In this document: one piece after another, positions 8,008 through 16,215 of the stretch
Layout of the letters: each line of letters begins with the position of its first letter
How positions within the stretch are numbered: the first letter of the stretch is position 1
Assembly: GCA_943846715.1 (NCBI GenBank)
Contig: OX044356.1
Location: 992,001 to 1,056,000 of the forward strand
Source of the DNA: TMED14 sp002378565
GTDB lineage: Bacteria; Bacteroidota; Bacteroidia; Flavobacteriales; Schleiferiaceae
Direction of reading: 5' to 3'
Length of the DNA stretch: 64,000 nt
Position numbers and translations under genes: made by a program
Notes under the pieces: generated by a model
Databases searched by the model: none
What the model saw: the letters and a program-made list of their open reading frames with translations, nothing else
What the model was told of the DNA's origin: nothing

Positions 8008-9357
8008 GTGAAACTCCAAGGACAAAGCGTTGCATTTCATACCCTGGGATGCAAACTCAATTTTGCAGAATCTAGCACGATCGCAAGAGATTTGAAGGAT
8101 GCAGGCATGCATTTGGTTCAAATCCAAGATGGTGCAGATCTTGTGGTCATCAATACCTGCTCGGTCACTAATCAGGCTGACAAAGAGTGCCGGACCATCG
8201 TGCGCCGAGCCAACCGGGCCAACCCAGAAGCATTTGTCGTGGTCACAGGTTGCTATGCACAACTCAAACCCTCAGAGATTGCCGCCTTAGAGGGGGTTGA
8301 CTTGGTGGTGGGAGCTGGCGACAAGTTGCATTTGAGACGTTTCTTGGACGACCTGGATCCCACTGAAGACAAGGCCATTGTTCACAGCTGCGACATACAA
8401 GATGTCAACAGCTACCAATCTGCCTACAGCTTTGGCGATCGAACCAGGGCCTTTTTGAAGGTGCAGGATGGTTGTGACTATGTCTGCACCTACTGCACCA
8501 TCCCCTTAGCCAGAGGCATCAGTCGGTCAGCCAGCATGGAGGACATCAGAAAACAAGCTTCAGACATTGTGGCAAAGGGTGCCTTGGAGGTGGTCTTGAC
8601 GGGTGTCAATATTGGTGACTATGGCAAGGGAGAGTTTGGCAACAAGCAACATGACCATCGATTCATCGATTTATTGCAAACCTTGGATGGTGTAGATGGC
8701 CTGGACCGCATCAGGATTTCCTCGGTTGAACCCAATTTACTCAAGGATGAAATCATCCAATTTGTGGCCAATGCAGAACGCTTTGTTCCGCATTTTCACA
8801 TCCCTTTGCAATCCGGCAGTGATGCCATTTTAGCCTTGATGAAGCGGCGTTACCGCCGTGACCTGTTTGCCAACCGCGTTGATTCCATTGTGTCTCGCAT
8901 GCCAGATGCCTGCATTGGCGTGGATGTCATTGTTGGATTCCCCGGAGAGACCGAAGATCACTTCCTGGAAACCTACAAGTTCCTGGATGCCTTGCCCATT
9001 GGTTATTTACATGTGTTCACGTATTCAGAGCGCTCCAACACGGAAGCAGTAGACATGCCTGGTGTCGTGCCTGTGCCTGAGCGCAAAGCTCGCAATCACC
9101 GCCTGCGGCTGTTGAGCGCAAAGAAGCAGCGGGCTTTCATGCAAGCACATGAAGGTCAATCCCATCGGGTGTTGTGGGAGATGGGCAACAAAACAGGTCG
9201 CATGCAGGGCTACACAGAGAACTACATCCGCGTATCGGCTCCATTCGATGAGGAACTCATCGGAAAGGTGGTCAATGCAACCCTGGAAAATCCCCGTGCT
9301 GACGGCAGCATGTCCGTGATCATTGACCCGGTTTTCCTTGCCAACAAAGCTTGTTGA
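8008..9357 (+). CDS. mtaB: tRNA (t6A37) C2-methylthiotransferase MtaB
   Basis: This 449-residue radical-SAM enzyme adds a methylthio group to N6-threonylcarbamoyladenosine at position 37 of tRNAs that read ANN codons. The N-terminal UPF0004 domain carries cysteines 15 (TLGCKLNFAE), 51 (NTCSVTNQAD) and 82 (TGCYAQ) for the auxiliary cluster. The radical-SAM cluster is CxxxCxxC at Cys156, Cys160 and Cys163. The GCKLNFAE opening and overall pattern favour MtaB over MiaB or RimO. A TRAM-like C-terminal domain follows. The GTG start at 8008 is supported by the immediately preceding -7 box and by family alignment of the N-terminus. Confidence 0.94.
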   Translation: MKLQGQSVAFHTLGCKLNFAESSTIARDLKDAGMHLVQIQDGADLVVINTCSVTNQADKECRTIVRRANRANPEAFVVVTGCYAQLKPSEIAALEGVDLVVGAGDKLHLRRFLDDLDPTEDKAIVHSCDIQDVNSYQSAYSFGDRTRAFLKVQDGCDYVCTYCTIPLARGISRSASMEDIRKQASDIVAKGALEVVLTGVNIGDYGKGEFGNKQHDHRFIDLLQTLDGVDGLDRIRISSVEPNLLKDEIIQFVANAERFVPHFHIPLQSGSDAILALMKRRYRRDLFANRVDSIVSRMPDACIGVDVIVGFPGETEDHFLETYKFLDALPIGYLHVFTYSERSNTEAVDMPGVVPVPERKARNHRLRLLSAKKQRAFMQAHEGQSHRVLWEMGNKTGRMQGYTENYIRVSAPFDEELIGKVVNATLENPRADGSMSVIIDPVFLANKAC

Positions 9358-9451
9358 TATCCCTTGAGGTTTGCGTTGGCTAAGTCCCAATAAAAACCGA
9401 AATTTATCCGATGCCCCCATGCCTATTTAGGGACTATGAAAATTGCATGAC

Positions 9452-10021
9452 ATGACCATTGAACCAACTGCCATCGACGGACTATTGATCATTCGACCTC
9501 AGCGTTTTGGGGATGATCGCGGCTATTTTGCTGAAACATTCCGTGCCACCAACCTTGGCAAACATCCACCCCATTTTGTGCAAGACAATGAAAGCAAAAG
9601 CCGCAAAGCAGTGCTGAGGGGCCTCCATTTTCAGGCACCTCCACATGCGCAAGGTAAATTGGTGAGTGTGGTTGCCGGTTCAGTGTACGATGTGGTCTTG
9701 GATATCCGCAAGAACTCCCCCACCTATGGTCAATGGCATGGAGAGGTGCTCAGCGCAGATAACATGACCCGATTGTGGATTCCTGAAGGCTTTGCTCATG
9801 GCTTCCTCACCCTGGAAGACAACAGCGTATTTCAATACAAATGCAGCGCCTACTACCACAAGGAGTCAGAAGGCTGCATTGACTATGATGACGCCATGCT
9901 AGCAGTGGACTGGAAGGCTGCTTGGGACCAACATGGATCGGGTGATTTCACCCCTTTGGTGAGTGAAAAGGACAAGGATGGATCAGCCTTTGCTTCTTTC
10001 CAAAGCCCATTCCATTCATGA
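9452..10021 (+). CDS. rfbC: dTDP-4-dehydrorhamnose 3,5-epimerase
   Basis: The protein has 189 residues from the ATG at 9452; a TTG three codons upstream is also in frame but less likely. It shows the RmlC cupin signature: FGDDRGYFAETF near the start, VLRGLHFQ with the catalytic histidine, LVSVVAGSVYDVVLDIR, and WIPEGFAHGFLTL. It epimerises C3 and C5 of dTDP-4-keto-6-deoxyglucose on the way to dTDP-L-rhamnose. An RmlD-like reductase is encoded far away in this window (47.2-48.1 kb); rmlA and rmlB are not present. The stop overlaps the next gene's start as ATGA. Confidence 0.94.
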   Translation: MTIEPTAIDGLLIIRPQRFGDDRGYFAETFRATNLGKHPPHFVQDNESKSRKAVLRGLHFQAPPHAQGKLVSVVAGSVYDVVLDIRKNSPTYGQWHGEVLSADNMTRLWIPEGFAHGFLTLEDNSVFQYKCSAYYHKESEGCIDYDDAMLAVDWKAAWDQHGSGDFTPLVSEKDKDGSAFASFQSPFHS

Positions 10022-10965
10022 CATTTCAATCCCCGATTTCTACCTTGTTGATCGGCATGGCTTTCATCGGTCTTGTGGTCATCGCTGCGGTTGCCAGCCA
10101 ACGCGAAAGCGCTGAACAGCAGTTGGCGGTCTCCCTTGACAATGCCACCAGACTGGTCCCTTTGCCAAGCCACCCCGATTTTGCGGGAGAAGCATTGCCC
10201 ATGGATGACATGGAGGTTCGTGAACGGCTGAGCAAAGAGCTGCAAGTCAACACCTATTGGCAGTCCAACACTTTGCAGCTGCTGCAGCGAAGTGGTCGCT
10301 ATTTCCCTGTGATTGAAAGCATTCTTCGCCGCAAAGGCATTCCCGAAGACTTCAAGTACCTAGCTGTTGCTGAAAGCGGACTGGACTGGGTCGTCTCCCC
10401 TGCTGGTGCAACAGGCATGTGGCAACTCATGAAGGCAACGGCGCAAGAGTCTGGCCTTGAAGTGAACGCCGATGTGGACGAACGCTACCACCTGATCAAA
10501 AGCACTGAGGCAGCTTGCGATTACCTGTTGGCAGCCCATGAACGATTTGACTCATGGACCTTAGCTGCTGCATCCTACAACATGGGTAAAGCCGGCCTTG
10601 CAAGGCAGTTGAGTCGACAAGGCGAAGACAGCTACTACGACCTCACCCTGAATGCAGAGACCAAGCGCTATGTGTTTCGCATTGTGGCATTGAAAACCAT
10701 CATGCAGCGCGCAAAAGATTACGGTTTCATCATGACTGCTGACGACTATTGGTTGCCCCTGGAACAACAGTATGTCACCTTGGATAGCGCGGTGGTGCAA
10801 TGGAGTGACTTTGCCCATGATCATGGCATCAGCTACAAAACATTGAAACGATTCAATCCCTGGTTGCGGTCTGCTGACCTTTCCAACCCCTTAAAGCAGG
10901 CCTACGAGATTGCAATGCCCGTGACAGAGAACCAAGGTGAACAACTCCCTGCGGACCATGACTGA
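10018..10965 (+). CDS. Lytic transglycosylase (SLT/MltD type)
   Basis: The protein has 315 residues with an N-terminal hydrophobic segment (signal anchor or signal peptide, about residues 5-24). The SLT fold follows: YLAVAESGLDW with the catalytic glutamate, SPAGATGMWQLMKATA, and WTLAAASYNMGKAGL. This is the MltD-like family that cleaves the MurNAc-GlcNAc bond of peptidoglycan to give anhydro-muropeptides. The ~80 residues after the SLT domain look like a degenerate or single LysM-like region (WSDFAHDHGISYKTLKRFNPWL). It sits between rfbC (4-base overlap) and uvrA (8-base overlap). Confidence 0.93.
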   Translation: MTFQSPISTLLIGMAFIGLVVIAAVASQRESAEQQLAVSLDNATRLVPLPSHPDFAGEALPMDDMEVRERLSKELQVNTYWQSNTLQLLQRSGRYFPVIESILRRKGIPEDFKYLAVAESGLDWVVSPAGATGMWQLMKATAQESGLEVNADVDERYHLIKSTEAACDYLLAAHERFDSWTLAAASYNMGKAGLARQLSRQGEDSYYDLTLNAETKRYVFRIVALKTIMQRAKDYGFIMTADDYWLPLEQQYVTLDSAVVQWSDFAHDHGISYKTLKRFNPWLRSADLSNPLKQAYEIAMPVTENQGEQLPADHD

Positions 10966-13798
10966 CAACATGGTAGTTATTGGTGCCCGTGAGCACAACC
11001 TGAAGAACATAGATGTGACCATTCCACGCAATGCGTTGGTGGTAATCACTGGGCTCAGCGGCAGCGGCAAGTCTTCATTGGCCTTTGACACGCTTTATGC
11101 TGAAGGTCAACGCAGGTACATCGAGACCTTTTCTTCCTACGCCCGGCAATTCCTTGGCCGCATGGAACGGCCTGATGTCGATGTCATCGAAGGGCTCAGT
11201 CCCGTCATTGCCATTGAGCAAAAAACAACCAACAGAAACCCTCGATCAACAGTTGGCACGGTCACCGAAGTGTATGACTTCCTTCGCTTGTTGTATGCCC
11301 GAACATCCACAGCCTATTCCATGACAACGGGGCAGGCCATGGTCAGTGACACTGAGGAAGGCATACAGGAAAAGATCCTACAGCGTTTTTCCGGCAAACG
11401 AATCGCCATCATGTCATCCATTGTCAAGGGTCGCAAGGGGCATTACCGCGAACGCTTTGAAACCCTTGCAAAGCAAGGCTACCTCAGGGCAAGGGTTGAT
11501 GGTGTTTGGATTGAAATCACCCAACATTTGAAATTGGATCGCTACAAAACCCATGACATTGACGTGGTCATTGATCGACTGACTCCCTCCCTGGAAGTGA
11601 GTGATCGATTGAAGCAGTCGATTGCTACCGCTATGAAGATGGGCAAAGGAAGCATCCTCATTGTGGATTACGCCAACCAAGAAGCAACATCGCATTTCAG
11701 CAGGCATCTGATGTGCCCGGAAAGTGGCCTTGCATACCAAGAAGCTGAGCCCAATAGCTTCAGCTTCAATTCACCCAAAGGGGCATGCCCCCGATGTCAT
11801 GGCCTGGGTCGACTGAAGTCCGTGGATGAGCAATTGATCATTCACAACCCGAGGCTTTCACTCAAGGAAGGTGCACTCAAACCCCTTGGAACCTTCAATA
11901 AATCATGGATCTGGCAACAGATGGACCTGATTTCTCAAAGGTTTGGCTTTGACCTCAATGATTCATGGCAAAGCCTGCCTCTTGAGGCAAAAAACGCCAT
12001 CCTTCATGGCTGCGATGAGCAGTTCACATCAGATAACAAGGTGGTGGGCATCAAACGCCGCCTGACCATTGCATTTGAGGGGTTGGTGGCATTCATTGAA
12101 AGTCAGCACAAAGACAGCAATAGCAAGAAGCTCGAGCGATGGGCCGATGCCTTCATGGTTGAGGGGGCATGCCCTGATTGTAAGGGGCAACGACTCAAGG
12201 AAGAAAGCTTGCATTTCAAAATTGATGACAAAAACATTGCTGAGGTCGCCAGCATGAGCCTGGATGAGCTGCAACAATGGATTCGTGGCCTGGGAAATAA
12301 ATTGAGCAGTAACCGACAAGCCATTGGGGAGGAAATATTGAAAGAGCTCAGCACCAGATTGAGTTTCTTGATAGATGTTGGCCTGCATTATTTGAATTTG
12401 AATCGATCTGCTAAGAGTTTGAGCGGCGGTGAGGCGCAGCGCATTCGATTGGCCACACAAATCGGTTCAGAGTTGATGCATGTGCTTTACATCCTAGATG
12501 AGCCCAGCATTGGGCTTCACCCAAGGGACAATGATCGCCTGATAAAAAGCTTGGAATCCCTCAGAGACATGGGGAATTCTGTCATCGTGGTCGAGCATGA
12601 TGAGGACTTGATGCGTGCAGCCAATCACATCATCGACTTAGGTCCACGCGCTGGCCTTCACGGGGGGCATGTCGTTGCGGAGGGTAACTACGAAGCCATT
12701 TGCGCTTCCGATGGCCTGACGGGTCTCTACCTCAGCGGACGAAAAAGCGTTCATTTACCTGCAAACCGACGTCAAGTGACCGATCAATACCTCGAGGTAC
12801 TTGGCGCGACCGGGAACAACCTTTGCTCCGTCGATGTCAAGATCCCCTTGGGCTGTTTGACCGTTGTCACGGGTGTCTCGGGGTCTGGCAAATCCACCCT
12901 CATCAACCAAACTTTGCTGCCAGCATTTGCAGGGCCATTGCAAGGCTTGCTGCGTGAGCCTGCCACACACAAGGGCATCAAGGGCCTGGACTTGATTGAC
13001 AAGGTGATTGATGTGGACCAAAGCCCCATTGGGCGAAGCCCTCGAAGCAATCCTGCAACCTACACCGGTTTATTCAATGAGATTCGTAAGCTCTTTTCAC
13101 AGCTCCCAGAAGCAAAAATCCGCGGGTACAAGCCAGGCAGGTTTTCATTCAATGTAAAAGGTGGACGATGTGAAACCTGCGAAGGTGGTGGCAACAAAGT
13201 CATCGAGATGAATTTTCTTCCCGATGTGCATGTCCCCTGTGAAGTCTGCCATGGCAAGCGGTTCAATCGAGAAACCCTGGAGGTTAGGTACAAGGGGCAC
13301 AGCATTGGTGATGTATTAGAAATGCCAGTGGAAGAAGCAAAACCCTTCTTCAAAGCCATCCCTAAAATCCATGACATCCTCAGCACATTGATGGATGTAG
13401 GCTTGAGCTACCTCACCCTAGGTCAGTCATCTACCACGCTATCTGGTGGAGAAGCTCAGCGAATCAAGTTGGCATCTGAACTCAGCAAAAGAGACACTGG
13501 GAACACCTTGTACATTTTGGATGAGCCTACAACAGGTCTGCACTTTGAAGACATTGAAGTTTTGATGGGTGTGATCCAGCAATTGGTGGATCGCGGCAAC
13601 ACCGTCATTATCATTGAACATCAGCTTGATGTGATTGCCCAAGCAGACCATGTCATCGACCTAGGGCCTGAGGGCGGCATGGGAGGCGGTAAGGTTATCG
13701 CTATTGGATCACCTGAAGTCATCGCCATGAATAAAGGTAGCATGACCGGTGAATTCTTGTCCAAGCACCTTAAAAAACGAGCACTGTCTTCGTTTTAA
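10958..13798 (+). CDS. uvrA: Excinuclease ABC subunit A
   Basis: Damage-recognition ATPase of nucleotide excision repair, about 946 residues from the ATG at 10958; a GTG at 10937 would add seven residues. Two ABC ATPase modules are present: Walker A GLSGSGKSS and GVSGSGKST, and signature LSGGEAQRI twice. Zinc-binding cysteine pairs are seen in CPRCHG, CPDCKG, CETCEGGG and CEVCHG. The N-terminal module carries the UvrB-interaction and insertion domains. The start overlaps the transglycosylase gene by 8 bases. A normal, complete UvrA. Confidence 0.98.
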   Translation: MTDNMVVIGAREHNLKNIDVTIPRNALVVITGLSGSGKSSLAFDTLYAEGQRRYIETFSSYARQFLGRMERPDVDVIEGLSPVIAIEQKTTNRNPRSTVGTVTEVYDFLRLLYARTSTAYSMTTGQAMVSDTEEGIQEKILQRFSGKRIAIMSSIVKGRKGHYRERFETLAKQGYLRARVDGVWIEITQHLKLDRYKTHDIDVVIDRLTPSLEVSDRLKQSIATAMKMGKGSILIVDYANQEATSHFSRHLMCPESGLAYQEAEPNSFSFNSPKGACPRCHGLGRLKSVDEQLIIHNPRLSLKEGALKPLGTFNKSWIWQQMDLISQRFGFDLNDSWQSLPLEAKNAILHGCDEQFTSDNKVVGIKRRLTIAFEGLVAFIESQHKDSNSKKLERWADAFMVEGACPDCKGQRLKEESLHFKIDDKNIAEVASMSLDELQQWIRGLGNKLSSNRQAIGEEILKELSTRLSFLIDVGLHYLNLNRSAKSLSGGEAQRIRLATQIGSELMHVLYILDEPSIGLHPRDNDRLIKSLESLRDMGNSVIVVEHDEDLMRAANHIIDLGPRAGLHGGHVVAEGNYEAICASDGLTGLYLSGRKSVHLPANRRQVTDQYLEVLGATGNNLCSVDVKIPLGCLTVVTGVSGSGKSTLINQTLLPAFAGPLQGLLREPATHKGIKGLDLIDKVIDVDQSPIGRSPRSNPATYTGLFNEIRKLFSQLPEAKIRGYKPGRFSFNVKGGRCETCEGGGNKVIEMNFLPDVHVPCEVCHGKRFNRETLEVRYKGHSIGDVLEMPVEEAKPFFKAIPKIHDILSTLMDVGLSYLTLGQSSTTLSGGEAQRIKLASELSKRDTGNTLYILDEPTTGLHFEDIEVLMGVIQQLVDRGNTVIIIEHQLDVIAQADHVIDLGPEGGMGGGKVIAIGSPEVIAMNKGSMTGEFLSKHLKKRALSSF

Positions 13799-13843
13799 GG
13801 TGTTCTCTTTATATTTCATACCTTGTTATCAAATAGCAAGTTT

Positions 13844-14554
13844 ATGGCAACAAGAGGCAACGAACCCATCAAGAAGGCGTTCAAGAAAAAGACGTGGAAT
13901 GAAACAAGAACCAATGACGCATGGGCCGTGTTTAAAATCATGGGCGAATTTGTCAATGGCTTTGAGCAATTATCCAAAATCGGACCCTGTGTCAGCATCT
14001 TTGGTTCAGCGCGACTAAAGGAAGATAATCACTGGTACCAGATGGCCGTTGATGTCGCAGAAGGACTAGGCCACAAGGGCTATGGCGTCATATCTGGCGG
14101 TGGCCCAGGCATCATGGAAGCAGCCAATCGCGGTGCGCAAAAGGCAGGTGCACCTTCGGTTGGCTTGAACATTGATCTACCCTTTGAACAGGAGCCAAAC
14201 TGCTACATTGACCCTGACAAGAGCATCGACTTTGATTATTTCTTTGTTCGCAAAGTCATTTTCGTGAAGTACTCACAAGGTTTTATTGTTATGCCCGGCG
14301 GGTTTGGCACCTTGGATGAATTGTTTGAATCCATCACCTTGATTCAAACCAGCAAGATTGGGCGTTTTCCCATTGTGTTGGTGGGCAAGGACTATTGGTC
14401 CGGCCTGCTTGATTGGATCAAGTCAACCATGTCGCCTAACGGGCTCATCAATGACAAAGATTTGGATTTGATTCAATTGGTCGACAGCGCAGAGGAAGCT
14501 GTTGAGGCCATTGATGACTTCTACAGTCAATACCTCTTCAAGCCCAACTTCTGA
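13844..14554 (+). CDS. LOG family protein (TIGR00730 Rossmann fold)
   Basis: The protein has 236 residues from ATG 13844; an in-frame TTG at 13823 is less likely. The diagnostic motifs are GGGPGIMEAANRGA and PGGFGTLDELFE, which bind the phosphoribosyl group in the LOG family. These enzymes hydrolyse nucleoside 5'-monophosphates, including cytokinin riboside monophosphates, to base and ribose 5-phosphate; the bacterial substrate is often AMP or unknown. A basic N-terminal extension of about 30 residues (KKAFKKKTWNETR) precedes the core. It converges on the next gene with a 16-base gap and no clear terminator. Confidence 0.9.
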   Translation: MATRGNEPIKKAFKKKTWNETRTNDAWAVFKIMGEFVNGFEQLSKIGPCVSIFGSARLKEDNHWYQMAVDVAEGLGHKGYGVISGGGPGIMEAANRGAQKAGAPSVGLNIDLPFEQEPNCYIDPDKSIDFDYFFVRKVIFVKYSQGFIVMPGGFGTLDELFESITLIQTSKIGRFPIVLVGKDYWSGLLDWIKSTMSPNGLINDKDLDLIQLVDSAEEAVEAIDDFYSQYLFKPNF

Positions 14555-14570
14555 AGTCAGACCATAGCTT

Positions 14571-16214
14571 TTAAGGCCGGATCACAGACACTGAAGCTGA
14601 CTCACCCTGCCTGCTTTCGTAACGAATCCAATAGGCACCCGGACTTAGCGGGAATGGCACAACCATGTCATCACCTGCCTGCCATTCAAACTGTCTCAAT
14701 ACCTGACCATTGGCATCGATCAACTGAATACGTAGATCCTGGTGGCCTTCCAGCCCATGCAAGGCCCACGATTCCTTCCCCGTCCAAACATCAAAGCTTG
14801 GCAAGGTTAAATCTTCAAGGCTCAAGCCAATTTGCCCAATCAATGTGTCATGGGGAAACATGCCTGAACTCAAGGTATAATGCACAGCCAGGTTTTGACC
14901 CGGAGCATAGTTCCACATCAATGTGTCATTGGTGGCGTTGAGGCCATAAAAAAGGACTTGATGACTCAAGCTGTCAACATACAGGCTATCGCCGCCAGAT
15001 TTCCAATACAGCATCTCATGCCCTGGCAAAGCACCCCAAGCTGTAGAGCCCGTGCTGAGGTCCAAGGTGCCAACGGTTAATTTCAGGCGACTGACATCAG
15101 GGTAATCTGCTTCGAGAACAAACAGCCCCTCTTCCCTATCGGTGACCAACAAGCGATTGCTTGGCAAATAAGGGTAAGCCCCCCAAGCCCCAAAGAAACC
15201 ACCACCAGACAGGGGTGAGCTATCATAGTAAGCTGCCAACACGGGTAGCTCAGGGTATTCCACATCCAAGATATGGACGCCAAAGGTGTAATAAGAGGTC
15301 ACCAAATGCTGACCATCCACATGTGCATTGTGAGGAATGACACCGGTTCCAACTTGTGGTCTCACCCGGAAGTACTCATTCACATTGCTCAAGTTAGATA
15401 CATCAAATCCAGCAATGAAGCCATCAGCGATTTCATCCGTCGTGTACAAGGTGTTGCCATCATCACTCAACCAGCAATTGTGAGCAAAAATCCCTGGTGT
15501 GGCAAAGGTAGCAATCGTCAATGGGCTGCTTTTGTAGGTGACATCCACAACAATCACCCCACCCCAAAGGGCTGCACCCCATAGGGTGTCATTGCGGGCG
15601 TAGCCGTCATGGAAGTAGTCACCTTCATAGACACCAACAATGCTTGGATTCCATGGGTCTGTGGCCACATCAATCATGACTGCTCCCCCAGAGGTGCCAA
15701 TATTTGAACCAAAGGCGTACAAAATGCCATTTTCATCGACAAAAATATTGTGGGCCTTTTGAAAGGTATCCACGATGCCTGTGACGGGGTTAGTGTAGGT
15801 TGGCTTGACAAATCGGTACCTGCTTTGCGCAAGGCTGTCCATGTCAATGATCAATAATCCATCTGGGTTGTTTGGGGTTGCATCATGAACCACATAAGCA
15901 TAATGGCTCCAGGTCTTCAAATCACGCCAGACGCTTGTTGCGCCAGGCACCCACAGCGCGGGTGTGGCCTGCTGAAATGGTGAGAGATGAGCTACCAAGG
16001 TGCCCTTTTCATTCCCGACCAAGGCGTATTCTGCGCCACTGCTATCAGCATAGCCCCAGATGTCATTGCACTTGCCATTGCCAACTGGCACATTCCAATC
16101 AGAGGTAGGGAAATGGATCAATTTCACCAAATTCAGGCTGTCATTGCTGGGCTGAGCTTGAAGCATCAATCCTGACAACAGAAGGGTACACAGGGTAAGT
16201 AGGGGTGATTTCAT
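14571..16214 (-). CDS. Secreted choice-of-anchor B family protein with LVIVD-type repeats
   Basis: The protein has 547 residues and a signal peptide (SPLLTLCTLLLSGLMLQAQ). The body is a repeat beta-propeller with WGYADSSGAEYALVG, a VHDATPNNPDGLLIIDMDSL repeat, and HNAHVDGQHLVTSYY, typical of choice-of-anchor B/LVIVD proteins. The last ~80 residues (LRIQLIDANGQVLRQFEW to SPGAYWIRYES) form a T9SS sorting-type tail, so it is probably exported across the outer membrane and attached at the cell surface. It starts one base after the parC stop and may be read from the parEC transcript. Its biochemical role is unknown. Confidence 0.85.
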   Translation of the reverse strand: MKSPLLTLCTLLLSGLMLQAQPSNDSLNLVKLIHFPTSDWNVPVGNGKCNDIWGYADSSGAEYALVGNEKGTLVAHLSPFQQATPALWVPGATSVWRDLKTWSHYAYVVHDATPNNPDGLLIIDMDSLAQSRYRFVKPTYTNPVTGIVDTFQKAHNIFVDENGILYAFGSNIGTSGGAVMIDVATDPWNPSIVGVYEGDYFHDGYARNDTLWGAALWGGVIVVDVTYKSSPLTIATFATPGIFAHNCWLSDDGNTLYTTDEIADGFIAGFDVSNLSNVNEYFRVRPQVGTGVIPHNAHVDGQHLVTSYYTFGVHILDVEYPELPVLAAYYDSSPLSGGGFFGAWGAYPYLPSNRLLVTDREEGLFVLEADYPDVSRLKLTVGTLDLSTGSTAWGALPGHEMLYWKSGGDSLYVDSLSHQVLFYGLNATNDTLMWNYAPGQNLAVHYTLSSGMFPHDTLIGQIGLSLEDLTLPSFDVWTGKESWALHGLEGHQDLRIQLIDANGQVLRQFEWQAGDDMVVPFPLSPGAYWIRYESRQGESASVSVIRP

Positions 16215-16215
16215 A

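Noticed and set aside
10937..10957. GTG start for uvrA
   Set aside because: It adds seven residues not typical of UvrA; the ATG at 10958 overlaps the upstream stop and fits the family better, though the GTG cannot be fully excluded.
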